64,000 nt of DNA, taken from assembly GCA_022559985.1 (NCBI GenBank), contig JAFJTR010000032.1, positions 1 through 64,000 of the forward strand, written 5' to 3'. Positions 1 through 10,429 of this stretch are shown piece after piece. The translations under genes were made by a program, and so were the position numbers. Source of the stretch: Parastagonospora avenae f. sp. tritici 18332-5 (Eukaryota > Ascomycota > Dothideomycetes > Pleosporales > Phaeosphaeriaceae). Under the pieces are notes generated by a model. It had not been told where the DNA came from. It saw only the letters and a list, made by a program, of their open reading frames with translations, and ran no database searches. Positions within the stretch are counted from its first letter, which is position 1; the number at the start of each line of letters is the position of its first letter.

Positions 1-93
1 CGGAGAAGGGGTTTTTTTTTTCGGGGCGCGGGCTTTCGGCCCCCCGCGGGGGGGAAAGCCAAAGAAAAAAAAGCCCGCGGCGCGGGCGCAAAA

Positions 94-126
<33 letters not shown>
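1..126. repeat. low-complexity contig end with poly-C tract
   Basis: The first 126 bases consist of a T run, G/C-rich blocks that can fold on themselves (a CTTTCGGCC...GGGGAAAGCC type hairpin), an A run and an uninterrupted C run of about 30 bases. Composition is unlike anything else in the window and no coding potential is seen. A sequencing or assembly artefact at a contig edge is the simplest reading. It is not a telomere, since no TTAGGG units are present. Confidence 0.7.
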
Positions 127-524
127 ACTAATTTGACATGGAACCAGGGTTCAGAATTTCGCCACGGCCCGCGCACAAGGAGCGTTCGCACGTGCGCGAC
201 TAGCACCACATCCTTCACATTTTGCGGACAGTCTCCATGTGTGAGAGCTTCGCTAGTTGTAGACTTCAGGAATACATGGAATCTTAGATGTATCTATCAT
301 AGCTTCAGACTCTGTAACCACAGAGCCACGATGGCGATGTACAGTGCAGCAATGCACATGCAAGAGTACAGTGACCATGTTCTCCTTCACTGCGAGTTGC
401 TTTGTGACATAACTGCATTCACCTCTGCTCTTGTTCCGCTTCTTGCCAGTAAAACTTATAATCAAGCCCTTTCTTCAACACCATCACATCACTCCCAATT
501 CCTCACCTTCAAAAAACCACCACA
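127..524. other. spacer upstream of the first gene
   Basis: No gene recognised. The last 60 bases are A/C-rich and lead into a good start context (ACCACCACAATGAG) at 525, so this is probably promoter and 5' UTR. Confidence 0.4.
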
Positions 525-1142
525 ATGAGCAACAACATCTTTTCAAATCCCGCTTCGGCGGCCATCTTCGCCAACTTCTCTCGCCTCGATCCCGCAACCT
601 GCCGCAACGTCTTCCGATTCCTGGCGGACGACCTGTACACCGTCGTCGACCTAGCCATTGACCAGCCACAATATGCTCACGAGGTTGGCAGTGTCCTCTT
701 CCGCTCATACCGAGCCACAAGCCCGAGCCAACTCTTCTTTTTCCTAGTCGCTCTGACTGCGGTCCGAAATTTCTCTCCGCACGTCCAGACCATAATCCTC
801 TCGTCCCCTTTCGACGACCCTGGTCAGAACGCCTTCTACGAATGACTGTACGAGTATGCTGGATGGACACTGCCTGCAGGGCACTTAGGCCTACATGTGC
901 AGCATATCGGGTGGAAACTTGTTAATTTTTGTAATAACAGAGGACCAAAGCTGGTCAACGGCAGGTTGCAGGGAATGCACATGTTCCCACCCAATTGGCA
1001 GCACACAAGTCTGCTGCGGCGCATACTGCCCGCCCTATGCCCGAACGTGGTGAGACTGGAGTTGCCGATGGCTTGGGGTCCTACGACGGCGCATAGCGCC
1101 AGAATGGGCTTCCCGAATGCGGTTGTCGTCCCCAGCCCTTGA
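525..1142 (+). pseudogene. broken F-box/LRR-like protein gene (in-frame TGA)
   Basis: An ATG at 525 in good fungal context opens a frame read as MSNNIFSNPASAA, with a hydrophobic, F-box/LRR-like region (CRNVFRFLADDLYTVVDLA). A TGA at 843-845 stops it after 106 residues. The same frame continues directly behind the stop (LYEYAGWTLP, then PALCPNVVRLELP, a leucine-rich-repeat-like stretch) to a TGA ending at 1142. Uninterrupted, the product would be about 205 residues. A CGA to TGA change (Arg to stop) would explain the break. The family is uncertain; similarity is only to the general fungal F-box/LRR type. Readthrough of TGA CTG is conceivable but unproven. Confidence 0.5.
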
Positions 1143-1304
1143 GGCACGAAAGTCTCACCAACTCGCGACGAACGACAAGCAAAGCAGCGGCGACAAGGAA
1201 CGAAGAAAGTCAACGACAAGCGCTCGAGCATGCTTATTTGGCCAGTACACCAAGCTATACGCAGCCTGCGCTGGGACTCTTCTTCGGACAAGCAATTCGG
1301 ATAC

Positions 1305-2080
1305 TCAAAGACCGGCCAAGCGTCGAAGAGCTGCATTTGTGATCACCCCACCATTCATCTCAATACCACTACCATGCAGCGGTTCGCCCTTCGATGCCGC
1401 CAGCTCTGTCAAGACCCTACCCATGGGCTGCGTCGGTGACATCATACTCTTATAAACCACGTTCAACGGCGGTAGCAGCGCACGTTTCCACATGGCTTGC
1501 TTTGGGATGAAGGGATGAATCTCCGGGTGGTTCTTCCAATCAACGCCTCCCGGGCGAACATTGAATACCTTCAAGTTCGCGTTCTCCTTGGTCATGTCGA
1601 ACAGTGCGACCTCAGTCTGTCCCTTGACACGCGCGAAGAGGCTCGTGAACATGCCCGGAGTATGTGTGGCGCCTTCGCCAGAGACATATACGAATGTGAA
1701 TGGCGAGCTTGGGTCGAGTGTTGAAAAGGCTCTCGCAGCGGCTAGAGGGTAGTCATGGGTGATTTTGAAGTATTCTCTGCCTCAAAGTCAGTTCGGGCAC
1801 GGAACCCATTGTTGGGTACAAACTACTTTTCATCCACATCGTTCTGCGAGACGCCCTGGGCCCACACACATCCCTGCGCGTCCTTCAGCTCTTCCAACAA
1901 CGCCTTTCCGTAGGTCTCGAAGTCCTTGTGGATGATGACTTTCGCCTTCGAATGTCCTTCCGCCATTTTGACTGGTCGCCGACTGAGGATCGAGATGCGA
2001 CTGATGCTCTCCTGCACGAGCATGTTATGGAGCACCGAGGCGCCAACGAGGCCGGTCGCGCCTGTCAGGATGAGATGCAT
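1305..2080 (-). CDS. NAD(P)-binding Rossmann-fold protein, nucleoside-diphosphate-sugar epimerase-like
   Basis: Two exons, 2080-1827 and 1776-1305, joined over a 50-bp intron (GTAGTT...GGCAG with an AACTGAC branch site), give 241 residues. The N-terminus has beta-strand plus dinucleotide-binding motif LILTGATGLVGASV, typical of atypical short-chain dehydrogenases and epimerases, followed by ILSRRPV. The middle contains FVYVSGEGATH, which lies where the catalytic Ser/Tyr region of extended SDR proteins is expected; no clear YxxxK is present, so enzymatic activity is uncertain. Proteins of this type (Fmp52/TIP30-like) are common in fungi with unknown substrates. The gene runs opposite to its neighbours and shares a 0.7-kb upstream region with the next gene. 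Confidence 0.8.
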
Positions 2081-2783
2081 TGCGATATGCTGTTGGGATG
2101 CAGAAGCGGTAGTAGAATTTACAAGAAGCTGCTGTGTCTGTATGTGAGCAAGGGATCAGCGGTACACTGATCAAACCAAGCCCAGCGAGTCATCGTTTAT
2201 AAAGAGGCATCAAGCCAAAGCCTTGTGGCTGTCAAGGTCAGCGCTTGATATCTTGGGGTCATAAAGGTATACGGAGTTAGCCTTGTGGCCGTGGGATCAA
2301 GCAATCGGAGGTTGTGGAGACGCCCGATGAGTCCGATTGTCGTCGGACGAAGGAAGTTCGTCCGCCGTTGGTTGACTAAGCTGGTAGCCTGGGAAGGAAA
2401 GCGCCGCGCCTTTGTGCGTCCTAAACCAGCGAGCACCAAGCACAACGCCCGAAAGCCCATCTCCATTTCATCTCGGACGTCGCACGGTCACATGGGACTG
2501 TTCGTGCAACACATTTACTCCAGTGCACACCAATGCAGGCAGGTGTCCGTTTCTTGGTCGCTCATCGACATGGTGCGGCAATTGGACACGCCACCCCTGC
2601 TCGCATACGTAGGGCGGCCATGACATCGCCAAAAATCAAGCTGACGGGTGAATTCCTTCGTCCGGGGCAGTATGCAGCTTTACCTTAGCCTCAAGTCTCG
2701 TAAACTTCGCAACCTGGACGAAAACTTCTTTCTTTCTTTGCACCGTGTCACATTCCTTTCTTCAACCTCAGGTCTCCCTCAGG
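2081..2783. other. divergent promoter region
   Basis: Spacer between the epimerase-like gene (leftward) and the large F-box gene (rightward). A pyrimidine-rich run (CTTCTTTCTTTCTTTG) lies about 60 bases before the start at 2784. No gene seen. Confidence 0.4.
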
Positions 2784-4790
2784 ATGGCCACCGCATTGGC
2801 CCTAGCAGATGGCCACCTTGTCTCCCTGGTGCTCAGTCATCTCTCGGACACGACATACAAAGATCGCCGACAAAATGGACCAGATCAGCCAGTGGAGTTC
2901 CTAGAGTTCAGGCCGACCCTGTTGCCCTCCATTTGTGTGAGCAAACTTTGGGCCGACGCTGGAACGTCCATCTTGTGGAGGCGATACCCCCATCTGCCGG
3001 CCATGCAGCGTATACCGATTGAGAGGCGTAAGTGGTATGCGTCCAAGGTAGAGCGTATTTACTTGCTCTCACCACCTTCGGAAAATGGAGAAGATCTGGG
3101 CTATCTAGAACAGCTAGAGTGGCCATGTCTGAAAAGCCTTGAACTGGAAGGGGACTGGGGAGGCCACGACCGTGTTCTCAACCACATGTTACATCAAAAT
3201 CTGGAGCATCTCGAGATCTCTGCAACGCCATCAGGCGATTCGACATACATTGCCAAGACTCTCCTCTTCAAGTTGTCTGCTGCCTGCAAGAACCTTCGAA
3301 GCATACATATTGGACCAGACGTCCTTAACTCCAATCCTCCCGTTCACGCTCGATTTATGAGCGAAATCCTTGACGCCAACCCTATGGTAGAGGACGTGTC
3401 AATTATGAACGCAGGCTTTCGTGGCACCGATATTCTTTTCCGTTGGCTGAGCCAGCGTCCCGGTCTTGAAGCTCTGGAGCTGGACCTCGATCCTGGTACA
3501 CAACTGCTACCGTTTATCCAAGACCCCGGCCTTCCAGCAGACTCTTTTTCTTCGCTGCTTCGACTACACGTAATGTGCTACCCTGAGATTGCTCTCGCAC
3601 TTCCAGCTCTCTTCTCCAACGTCGAGAAGCTTTCTTTCGATGTCGCCCGGATGTCAGACCATGCCCCCATCGACTCGGACATTGCATTCCTAGACCACCT
3701 CCTGTATGCTCTTACCCGGTGTCGACGTCTCAAGTCTGTGAAGACCAATATTGGTCTATTGTCGGCATCATTTCCCTCAAGAGAGACCTTGCCAATACTA
3801 CATGGCGGATCTTTAGTAGCTTTTGCAGCCGCATGCCCAGATTTGACAGATCTAGCACTGCTCGTCTCAAAACCAGCTGCGATCAATGCATCCTGCATCT
3901 CCAGCACCGACTTCCAGCGATTCTGTCAATCAGTGCCACGGCTTACGCAACTTGACTTGGAGCTTCATCCGCAGACGACAATAGCATTGGAAGAGTGCGC
4001 ACTCAATCTTCTTGGAGAACACTGCCCTCAACTAGAGGTACTTCGCTTGAAGGTGGCTCTTCGACTACCGAGCTTGGCTACAATTGAGGATTGGCCAAAG
4101 TTAGCTTACGGAAATGAGACACCGGGTGCCACATCTACCCAGACGAAGTCGGCATTTCAAGAGTATAGCGTTGGCTATGTGGACCTTGAAGAAGCTGCAG
4201 CCCAAACCTCCTCACCAACAGCACCTCTCTTTCCGAGACTTAATCATCTTGCGCTCGCCCGGCCGCAGACAGTGCTTTCCGTAGCTGCAAGCACATATGC
4301 AACCTCCATCAGTTCTCAATCAAGCTCTGTCATCGACCCTTGGCTCGAAGAAGAGCTCGTCCGTTCGTGGGCGCACTCTCTCCTCGTATATTTTCCACGT
4401 CTGGATATCCTGGAGGCCTGGGGTGACTGGACTGGCCAGGACAACGACTCACTGAACTATTTCCTGCCACTTGAGGAGCCATTGGCCAGTACCTGGGAGT
4501 TCCTAAGCGGTGTGGAGCAAGACCTTTGGGACGACGGACAACCTCACGCCACTGACGGGTCTGAAAGCTGGGACGATGACTTTGAACAGGGTATCAGCGT
4601 TCGCAGCAGCGGTGATTGGGACAGGGCCAGCCTTGTCAATGAGTATCCTGGGAGTGCTGACAGTGGCTATTTAGCAACTTGTGAAGAGGAGCCAGAGGAT
4701 ATGGTCACTCCTGTGGACGATAGGAAACATTGGTTCGCAAAAGCCAAAGACGAGGCAACGATTCTTCCCGTGAAGCCCAATGATCAATAA
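2784..4790 (+). CDS. F-box/LRR-like protein
   Basis: A single exon encodes 668 residues from ATG 2784 (MATALALADG); an in-frame ATG at 2745 would add 13 residues but lies in the pyrimidine-rich leader. The N-terminus (LVSLVLSHLSD..., then LLPSICVSKLWADAGTSILW) has the spacing of a fungal F-box, which binds Skp1 in SCF ubiquitin ligases. It is followed by irregular leucine-rich segments (LKSLELEGDW, LEHLEIS, LEALELDLD, LTQLDLELH, LEVLRLKV) through about residue 440, the presumed substrate-binding surface. The C-terminal 150 residues are acidic and Ser-rich. Substrate is not predictable. Confidence is high for a real gene and moderate for the F-box assignment. Confidence 0.8.
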   Translation: MATALALADGHLVSLVLSHLSDTTYKDRRQNGPDQPVEFLEFRPTLLPSICVSKLWADAGTSILWRRYPHLPAMQRIPIERRKWYASKVERIYLLSPPSENGEDLGYLEQLEWPCLKSLELEGDWGGHDRVLNHMLHQNLEHLEISATPSGDSTYIAKTLLFKLSAACKNLRSIHIGPDVLNSNPPVHARFMSEILDANPMVEDVSIMNAGFRGTDILFRWLSQRPGLEALELDLDPGTQLLPFIQDPGLPADSFSSLLRLHVMCYPEIALALPALFSNVEKLSFDVARMSDHAPIDSDIAFLDHLLYALTRCRRLKSVKTNIGLLSASFPSRETLPILHGGSLVAFAAACPDLTDLALLVSKPAAINASCISSTDFQRFCQSVPRLTQLDLELHPQTTIALEECALNLLGEHCPQLEVLRLKVALRLPSLATIEDWPKLAYGNETPGATSTQTKSAFQEYSVGYVDLEEAAAQTSSPTAPLFPRLNHLALARPQTVLSVAASTYATSISSQSSSVIDPWLEEELVRSWAHSLLVYFPRLDILEAWGDWTGQDNDSLNYFLPLEEPLASTWEFLSGVEQDLWDDGQPHATDGSESWDDDFEQGISVRSSGDWDRASLVNEYPGSADSGYLATCEEEPEDMVTPVDDRKHWFAKAKDEATILPVKPNDQ

Positions 4791-5737
4791 ATGTACGCTC
4801 TCTGTGACCGCGTGGGACATATTACACTTCATTGGTAGCGAGAACCAGCAATATGGCTGGCGTGGGACTTTTAGCGCGGCGCACACCTGGATGGTTGGCT
4901 TTACAGAAACACAATTTGGGAGTTTTGGTACTCAGGACATACCGCCTCAGGGCTCTTTCGTTAACAACGTATAGGTAAGACATTTTTGGGCTCTTCCACG
5001 GCCTGTTCTCGTCTTATTTTTTCTTCAACGTCAAGTCCGATTCTGTACAACTTCCCTCATTCTTTTCTATACACCGCACACACATAGCACCCGTCAAAAA
5101 TATAAGACTGCGAGAGGTTTGAACATCAGTTGTCAATTTTCCTACTGTCACCCATTTATCGTGAGAACACATCAATATGGTCAGTGCTGGTTTCCAAAGC
5201 TCCTCCTCCTGTTCTTAGGTATTCATGCGCTCTTCATGTTTTCAAGCATCCGTGGTTTTCGGCGAATTTACCGTATTGATCGACCAATCGTGATGTCGCA
5301 TGCTTGTGTTTCAGGATTTCCGAAACCGCCAACGCAACTCTGTTGCAAGTAGCAGGTGGAACACCTCTTCGGTGAGTCTCACAGATGCGCACGATCGTTC
5401 GGAACGATGGAAGAGACAGCGCCGCAGTGGGGCATGGAGATGTCGCAACGCTCTCTAGTTCTTCGTTTTGTGACGCTGTCGTCATCCACCGTATTCTCGT
5501 TTTCGATCTCCTGTCCGGAGCGCAACTCTCGGTAAGGTTCAAACCTTGATTCGAAACGAGGAACAGCGGCCGCATGCGCAAGTCTGCGAAACGCGCAAAA
5601 CAGCAGTGACAGAAGCACGCTCTCATCATCTCCTGTTGTCCTTCCGGTCGGTCCGTCTGCCGCGACAAGTCTGAACACTTTCAACACAGCTCGTACTCTC
5701 GTTATTCATTCCATCCATATGTCCAGCGTGGTATTCG
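4791..5737. other. long spacer upstream of CFEM gene
   Basis: About 0.95 kb without a credible gene. It holds the 3' flank of the F-box gene and presumably the promoter of the CFEM gene. Short open frames here lack domain features or good starts. Confidence 0.4.
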
Positions 5738-6808
5738 GTGACTATGCGCATGCGCCGTCGGCTTGCGCACGCGACACCCAGGATCTTTGTCGCTGTTCTA
5801 TTTCTCACGTTCCATATCCAAACAGTCCTTTCAATACCACAGTCCTTGTTCCGGCGCCAGTCCGACTTTGCAGCCATTCAGCTTCCGTCATGCGCGTTGA
5901 CGTGCTTTGTGAAGGGGGTCTTGACAGACGGTTGCGCCAACGAGACGGATTTTGCGTGCCATTGTGGAAGAGGAGATATTATCGGGAAGCAGACAGCATG
6001 TGTGCGGCAGGGTTGCAATCAGGTTGAGGCAGCGGTAGCGTTTTCGAAGGTGCAAGCAGCTTGTAGGGTGCTGGGAGACGGAAGTACTGTCGTTGGAGAA
6101 TCATGGACAAGAATGGCTTCGAGCGCCGCGGTGTCTACTGTGATGTCAACCTCGAGCCCATCTGCGGTTCAAGCACCAAATTCGAGTCGGGCACTGCCAA
6201 CTGCCACCAGCAGCAGTACTCCAGAGCCCACGATCACACCAAGCACTCCACCGACAGGACCAAGCTCAACGATGCGCTCGACTGTCATAAGCTCGGTGAC
6301 TTCCACCAGCACCCCACCTGCTGCTCAGTCGCCTCCAGATCAGCTCTCAGACGGTGTCAAAGTCGGCATCGCAGTAGGTGTCTCGTCGGTAGCGATCTCG
6401 ATCTTCTCCGCTCTAGGCTGGTACATACGCCGCTTGAAGCGCAAACTCAGGAATGCTCAAGACCAATTCAACGACGGTCGCCCGTCCAGTCTTGTAGCTC
6501 CTGCTCGTCGGCCCAGTTCCAGACGCGGTCGCAGAGCCTCCATATCTCCTCTTTCGTCACCAATGGCAGTCGATGATAGCGGGTACGGCGCTGCAACGCG
6601 CAAGCGCGCCGAGATCCTCTCGGTCGTCGTCGAGGAGGATGAAGAGCTGGGTATGCGGGAGCCGGTGCCAGGGCAAAGCGAGGGCCTGGCTGCGCCGTTG
6701 GAGCTGGAGGCTGCAATTACGCCTTTGGTCGAAGCTCCGCTGGCGGTAACGCCGAGGGAGAGGAGTCGGGAGAGGAATGAGGGCGCTGCTGGTTACGGAT
6801 TTAGCTAA
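5738..6808 (+). CDS. CFEM-domain single-pass membrane protein
   Basis: A single exon encodes 356 residues. Residues 1-32 form a signal peptide (basic start, then IFVAVLFLTFHIQTVLS). Residues about 46-112 are a CFEM domain with the full set of eight cysteines (52, 56, 66, 74, 76, 88, 93, 109), including FACHCG; CFEM proteins bind haem or act at the cell surface in fungi. A Ser/Thr/Pro-rich stalk (about 115-205) is followed by a transmembrane segment (about 209-230, VGIAVGVSSVAISIFSALGW) and a basic stop-transfer RRLKRKLR. The cytoplasmic tail of about 125 residues is Arg/Ser-rich then acidic. This matches the membrane-anchored CFEM class rather than the GPI class. Confidence 0.9.
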   Translation: MTMRMRRRLAHATPRIFVAVLFLTFHIQTVLSIPQSLFRRQSDFAAIQLPSCALTCFVKGVLTDGCANETDFACHCGRGDIIGKQTACVRQGCNQVEAAVAFSKVQAACRVLGDGSTVVGESWTRMASSAAVSTVMSTSSPSAVQAPNSSRALPTATSSSTPEPTITPSTPPTGPSSTMRSTVISSVTSTSTPPAAQSPPDQLSDGVKVGIAVGVSSVAISIFSALGWYIRRLKRKLRNAQDQFNDGRPSSLVAPARRPSSRRGRRASISPLSSPMAVDDSGYGAATRKRAEILSVVVEEDEELGMREPVPGQSEGLAAPLELEAAITPLVEAPLAVTPRERSRERNEGAAGYGFS

Positions 6809-7203
6809 CATAATATGAATGAAGCTAGATCACTTGTTTACGCTTGACTTGGCGGCGCTCAGAAGTTCCTGTGCTTCAGGCGCCGCAGCTTCTCGGCTCA
6901 ACTTTCTCTCCAGAGCTTCAGCTTGTTTCTTGCACGGATGTGCCGTGGCAGGTCGGGAGCTGGCTCGACCCAGACTGCTCCAGCTGGAGAGTCAGGGAAC
7001 GAAGCGGACCAGGGTGTACTGTTGATGCGTGTCATTTTGTATGGGTGTGTAGTGCTGAAGGCAATGTGTGTTATGTGGTGGGATGGCGGTCAAACATGAG
7101 GTTCAAGACACGAAATCGAGGTGAAGAGAGGTCAAATTTGCTATCAACGCTGCGGCAGTACGTCACAGCAACACCACGAAATCAGACATTGACATGAAAA
7201 AGA

Positions 7204-8010
7204 ACAATCTTCCTCGATGAACCAGCCAAAAGCTAGAACGATCAATGAAAAAAGTAAAGGGTTGCGAAGAACGTGCCAGCCAGCGGCTGGCGCAAAAATT
7301 CCCGGACGGATTGAACTCGGATAGCCGGTGAGCGTATCTCGTCCGGAGCTCCCTCTTTTACGAAGGGATGATTTGAAAAAAATTCCCATTAGCATGAGTG
7401 CCGAAGCAGCCATGCCTAGAGTTCGACACTGGCAATCTCAGGCCGAAGCCATCCCGGATTGCGTAGCATGCCTGAGTAACGACATGTCCCATCTCCGGCA
7501 TGCAAGCCGGGTGTAGAGTGTCATCATGTGCCCTTCGATAAAACCCGAAGGTAATGATCAGTGTGCAAACAGAAAATGTCTCGACAGACACGAATGCCTG
7601 CACAAGGGCTGCCAGCGTTGTGCGATGCCACGCGAGCCCAAGTGAGCCTCGATATGCCTGAGCAAAGAGGTTAATCGAGTAGACCACAACCCGAAGGAGA
7701 TCGCCTGTGAGGGAAGGATTTTAGCTGGTGTGTTGAGAGGAAGATGTTGTTGAGAGGTACGTACCTGTTCCCCCAGCCCCATGAAGTAGACAAGAGTGTA
7801 GAGGGGAGGGAGGGGAAGCCTTACATGCCCTCTGGGGGCGCCAAGCCGGTGCCAAAGATTACCCGCGCCGGATCAGTCAGAACCGCCTCTTCTGCTAAGC
7901 GACGGCAGGTTTTGCCGGTCGTCATGGTGAAGGAGCCAAACAGAGGGGTCGGGTGGCGTAGGGCAGTGTGATCTGGAAAGCGCGGGCAAGTCCAAGCTTA
8001 GCGGGCGGCA
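7204..8010. repeat. diverged duplication, copy 1
   Basis: Segments of this stretch recur in the same order at 8829-9165. Examples are AATCTTCCTCG near 7207, the stretch around CAAGCCGGTGCCAAAG near 7841, TTTTGCCGGTCGTCATGGTG near 7910 and CAGTGTGATCT near 7963. Copy 1 has about 450 extra bases in the middle. Similarity is interrupted by indels and substitutions, so the duplication is old. Confidence 0.6.
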
Positions 8011-8225
8011 GCAGCACGCAAGAGCGGCAGAGATTTTACTGAGCGTGAAGGGACATCTGAACGGTTTCTATGCGGGGACATGTCTGGGCACTGATATGTA
8101 GAAAGAAGTTGGGCCTTGTTGCCCATCAGGTGACGGCTTGACTCCTGTGCGAGGGCTGCATGTCTGCTTAGAGGCTCAAACTTCTGCGTGATACATGTCA
8201 ATTCTCTGCGTTCATATGCGTCTAT

Positions 8226-8553
8226 GGTTGATGATGTAGTTTGAAATTTGTAGATGACACTGTTGAGTAACCAACCCTGAAGGAGTACGACAAGGTCCAG
8301 CTTCAAGCAGTGCAAGGCGTACGATTGACTGCAAGCTGCTCTGCAATGGGAGAGCCCTACTAGATGGCACTTCCCCAGATGCATTCTATAGATGGTGTTG
8401 TCTAAAGATCGCGGATGACACCTTTTGAGCAGTCGGCCCTGGAGACGCACAACGACTTCCAGTTTCAGGTAGTGCAAGCTTGCAAGGCGTGTGGATGGCA
8501 GCAAGCTGCCCTAAGGACCTACAGCGAGAGACCTCACTTGATGGCACTCCATC
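8226..8553. repeat. tandem repeat, two diverged units of about 162 bp
   Basis: Two adjacent units (about 8226-8388 and 8389-8553) share blocks in the same order: GATGACAC...TTGAG, CCCTG, TCCAG.TTCA, AGTGCAA (8309 and 8471), GGCGT, GCAAGCTGC and ATGGCACT. The leftward open frame across this region is a by-product of the repeat rather than a gene. Confidence 0.65.
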
Positions 8554-8828
8554 AATGGCGTAATACATGCAGCCTCAGCTGGGAAGTGTGAAGTTGTCAA
8601 TCACAATCCCTCGCAGTTTGCTTACGAAATTGCACTGTGCAACCTGGGGCAACAAGCACCTACTGATAACTCACGCCGAATCTGCAATGAATCCTACACT
8701 TGCATAATACGGTTCAATATAGATCTCATTCAGGGTGCTATAAGAATTCATTCAGTCCAGTGCTATGAGTACCTCCAAGTGACAATATGCGAGGCATACA
8801 TGAAAGGCCATAACAACACTGTTCTGCA

Positions 8829-9165
8829 AAACAATCAATCTTCCTCGAAGCACAAGCCAAGGCCAGCACAATCAATGGAAAAAGATTGTGGATGTGTTGG
8901 AATCAAAAAGTGTCCCGGGCCAGGCACGAATGCCCGCCGGGTAAACGGGTGACGAGTCCGTTTGTAGGTGGAGAAGAGAACAGAGGGAAGGGGGGCGGCC
9001 ACCTTATATAGACCTGACGGTGCCAAGATGTTGCTAAAGTTCAGCGGACGTGCCTCGACTGTGCTTTAGCGAGGTTCTGCCGGTCGGTACAGTGAAGGAA
9101 AAGATCGAAATACGTCAGTGTGATCTTGAGGGCGCGACGGGGTCCGAGCTTTGGGCTGCCTGATA
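8829..9165. repeat. diverged duplication, copy 2
   Basis: Shorter copy of the module at 7204-8010. It keeps the CAATCTTCCTCG end, the GACGGTGCCAAGA block, TTCTGCCGGTCGGTACAGTG and CAGTGTGATCTTGAG. A TATATAAGG sequence on the minus strand (about 9010-9002) could be a promoter remnant. Confidence 0.6.
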
Positions 9166-9974
9166 CTGAAGTACTCTCTATCGCACAGCACACTTTTGAC
9201 TTCGGCTCACGGAACTCTGATTACCTACCCCATATCCTTCAAGTTCCACAGAGAACCACCACACATAATCCTCACTGACAACATACCTCGCCACTTCCTT
9301 GACCTGCCGCGCGAAATCCGCGATAGGGTGTACCACGAGCTGTGGTCGGGCAATTTGGACATCGATCTTTCGCCGTCCAACTACTGCCTCGAAATATTCT
9401 CCGAGTTCCACCCCGAGCCTCCGCACTGGCTCAACACCTACCTCGACCCGCCCCAGCAGTTCCGCAGCACGTCTGGGCTTCCGAAATGGCTCCTCACATC
9501 CAAGGCCATCCTCAAGGAAGCGTCGGAAATCTTTGACTGCTTCGGGCGCGTGTACGTCGGCACCGGCGCATGTACTTGAGCCACAGCAAATACGACCGGA
9601 CCTTCGACATCAGAGGCTGGGAAGAGTCCCAGTACGACACCGCCACCTTCCCCGCTCTCCTGCCGCCTTTCTCTCGCCGCCGACTCTTCCTCCAACTCTT
9701 GGTGCCAGATCACGTCCCCTCTCCGGCTGGCTACCTTCATGTTAACCGCGCCGGCAAGCTCAGGGAGCTCGACATCCGCGTACAGGCGATCACCCACCTT
9801 CCAGACATCGAGTACAGGGTGGACCTCGCGCCTGTTGCCAATTTGGTGACAGGTGCAGATTCCTCTCTCGATCGCTTGGAGGTCTTCATCGGAACGGACG
9901 AGGACGACATTGTGTGGCAGTCTGCCACAGGTGCTCTTGAGGCCGTGGAGAAGCTGATTTGGACCGAATTTTAG
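9151..9974 (+). pseudogene. decayed F-box-like gene, no ATG and a frameshift
   Basis: An open frame from 9151 to 9579 contains HFLDLPREIRDRVYHELW, the start of a fungal F-box-like fold, then GLPKWLLTSKAILKEAS. It has no in-frame ATG. Near 9575 the sense frame shifts by one base and resumes as MYLSHSKYDRTFDIRGWEE to a TAG ending at 9974. The C-terminal half (FSRRRLFLQLLVPD...) aligns by eye with the minus-strand relic at 10430-11375. Missing start plus frameshift indicate a pseudogene, although an upstream exon or a sequencing error cannot be excluded. Confidence 0.6.
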
Positions 9975-10429
9975 AAGCTGGACGCGGGAAGTGCTCTGGG
10001 ACATGGTGGGAAGTGCGGTGGGTGGCATGACTGGAACAAGGATGTACAACGACGAGGTGTTCCGGGGATGGAGCCTCGTCTTGACTAGGAAGTAGATGTT
10101 AGATAGGCTGACCATGCATATGAGAGGCAAAGATAATGCAGTACAAGATGACAGGAGATATGATTCACTGCTGCTGAGACTTGAACGGTATCATTATCAA
10201 TTTGAGTATATAACAGACCCTGCAGCCCTGCGACCCTCCCGCTCTCCTCATCGCAAGCTGCCAAAACGTGGATTCCGAATATCGCGTGTCTTTTAATCCC
10301 CTCGTACTTCCTCATCAAAGCCCTACTGTCGCTGTTATTCTAACGGGACCCACTCAAATCTCCACTCGCGGTTTGTGAAGACCCCAGCCTGTTGCTTGTG
10401 TTGGCTGATGACATGATTGCCCAATCTCA
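9975..10429. other. spacer between convergent F-box relics
   Basis: No gene seen between the two decayed F-box-like genes. Confidence 0.4.

Larger units (their letters stand above)
6809..9150. other. 2.3-kb repeat-rich spacer without a recognised gene
   Basis: No gene could be supported. The stretch contains two diverged copies of a roughly 0.3-0.8 kb module and a tandem 162-bp repeat, listed separately. A weak leftward candidate exists: ATG at 7782, a possible GTACGT...CACAG intron at about 7768-7702, and an open frame down to 7358. It matches no family I know. Confidence 0.4.

Noticed and set aside
5234..5687. Leftward frames of 102-144 codons
   Set aside because: No recognisable protein features; two overlapping frames of equal quality indicate chance.
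7305..7340. tRNA-like box B (GAGTTCAATCC on the minus strand) followed by a T run
   Set aside because: Flanking bases do not form a T-arm or acceptor stem, and no box A is placed correctly.
7998..8568. Leftward open frames of 60-168 codons
   Set aside because: They lie in the tandem 162-bp repeat. The internal similarity of the translated sequence simply reflects the DNA repeat, and no domain is present.
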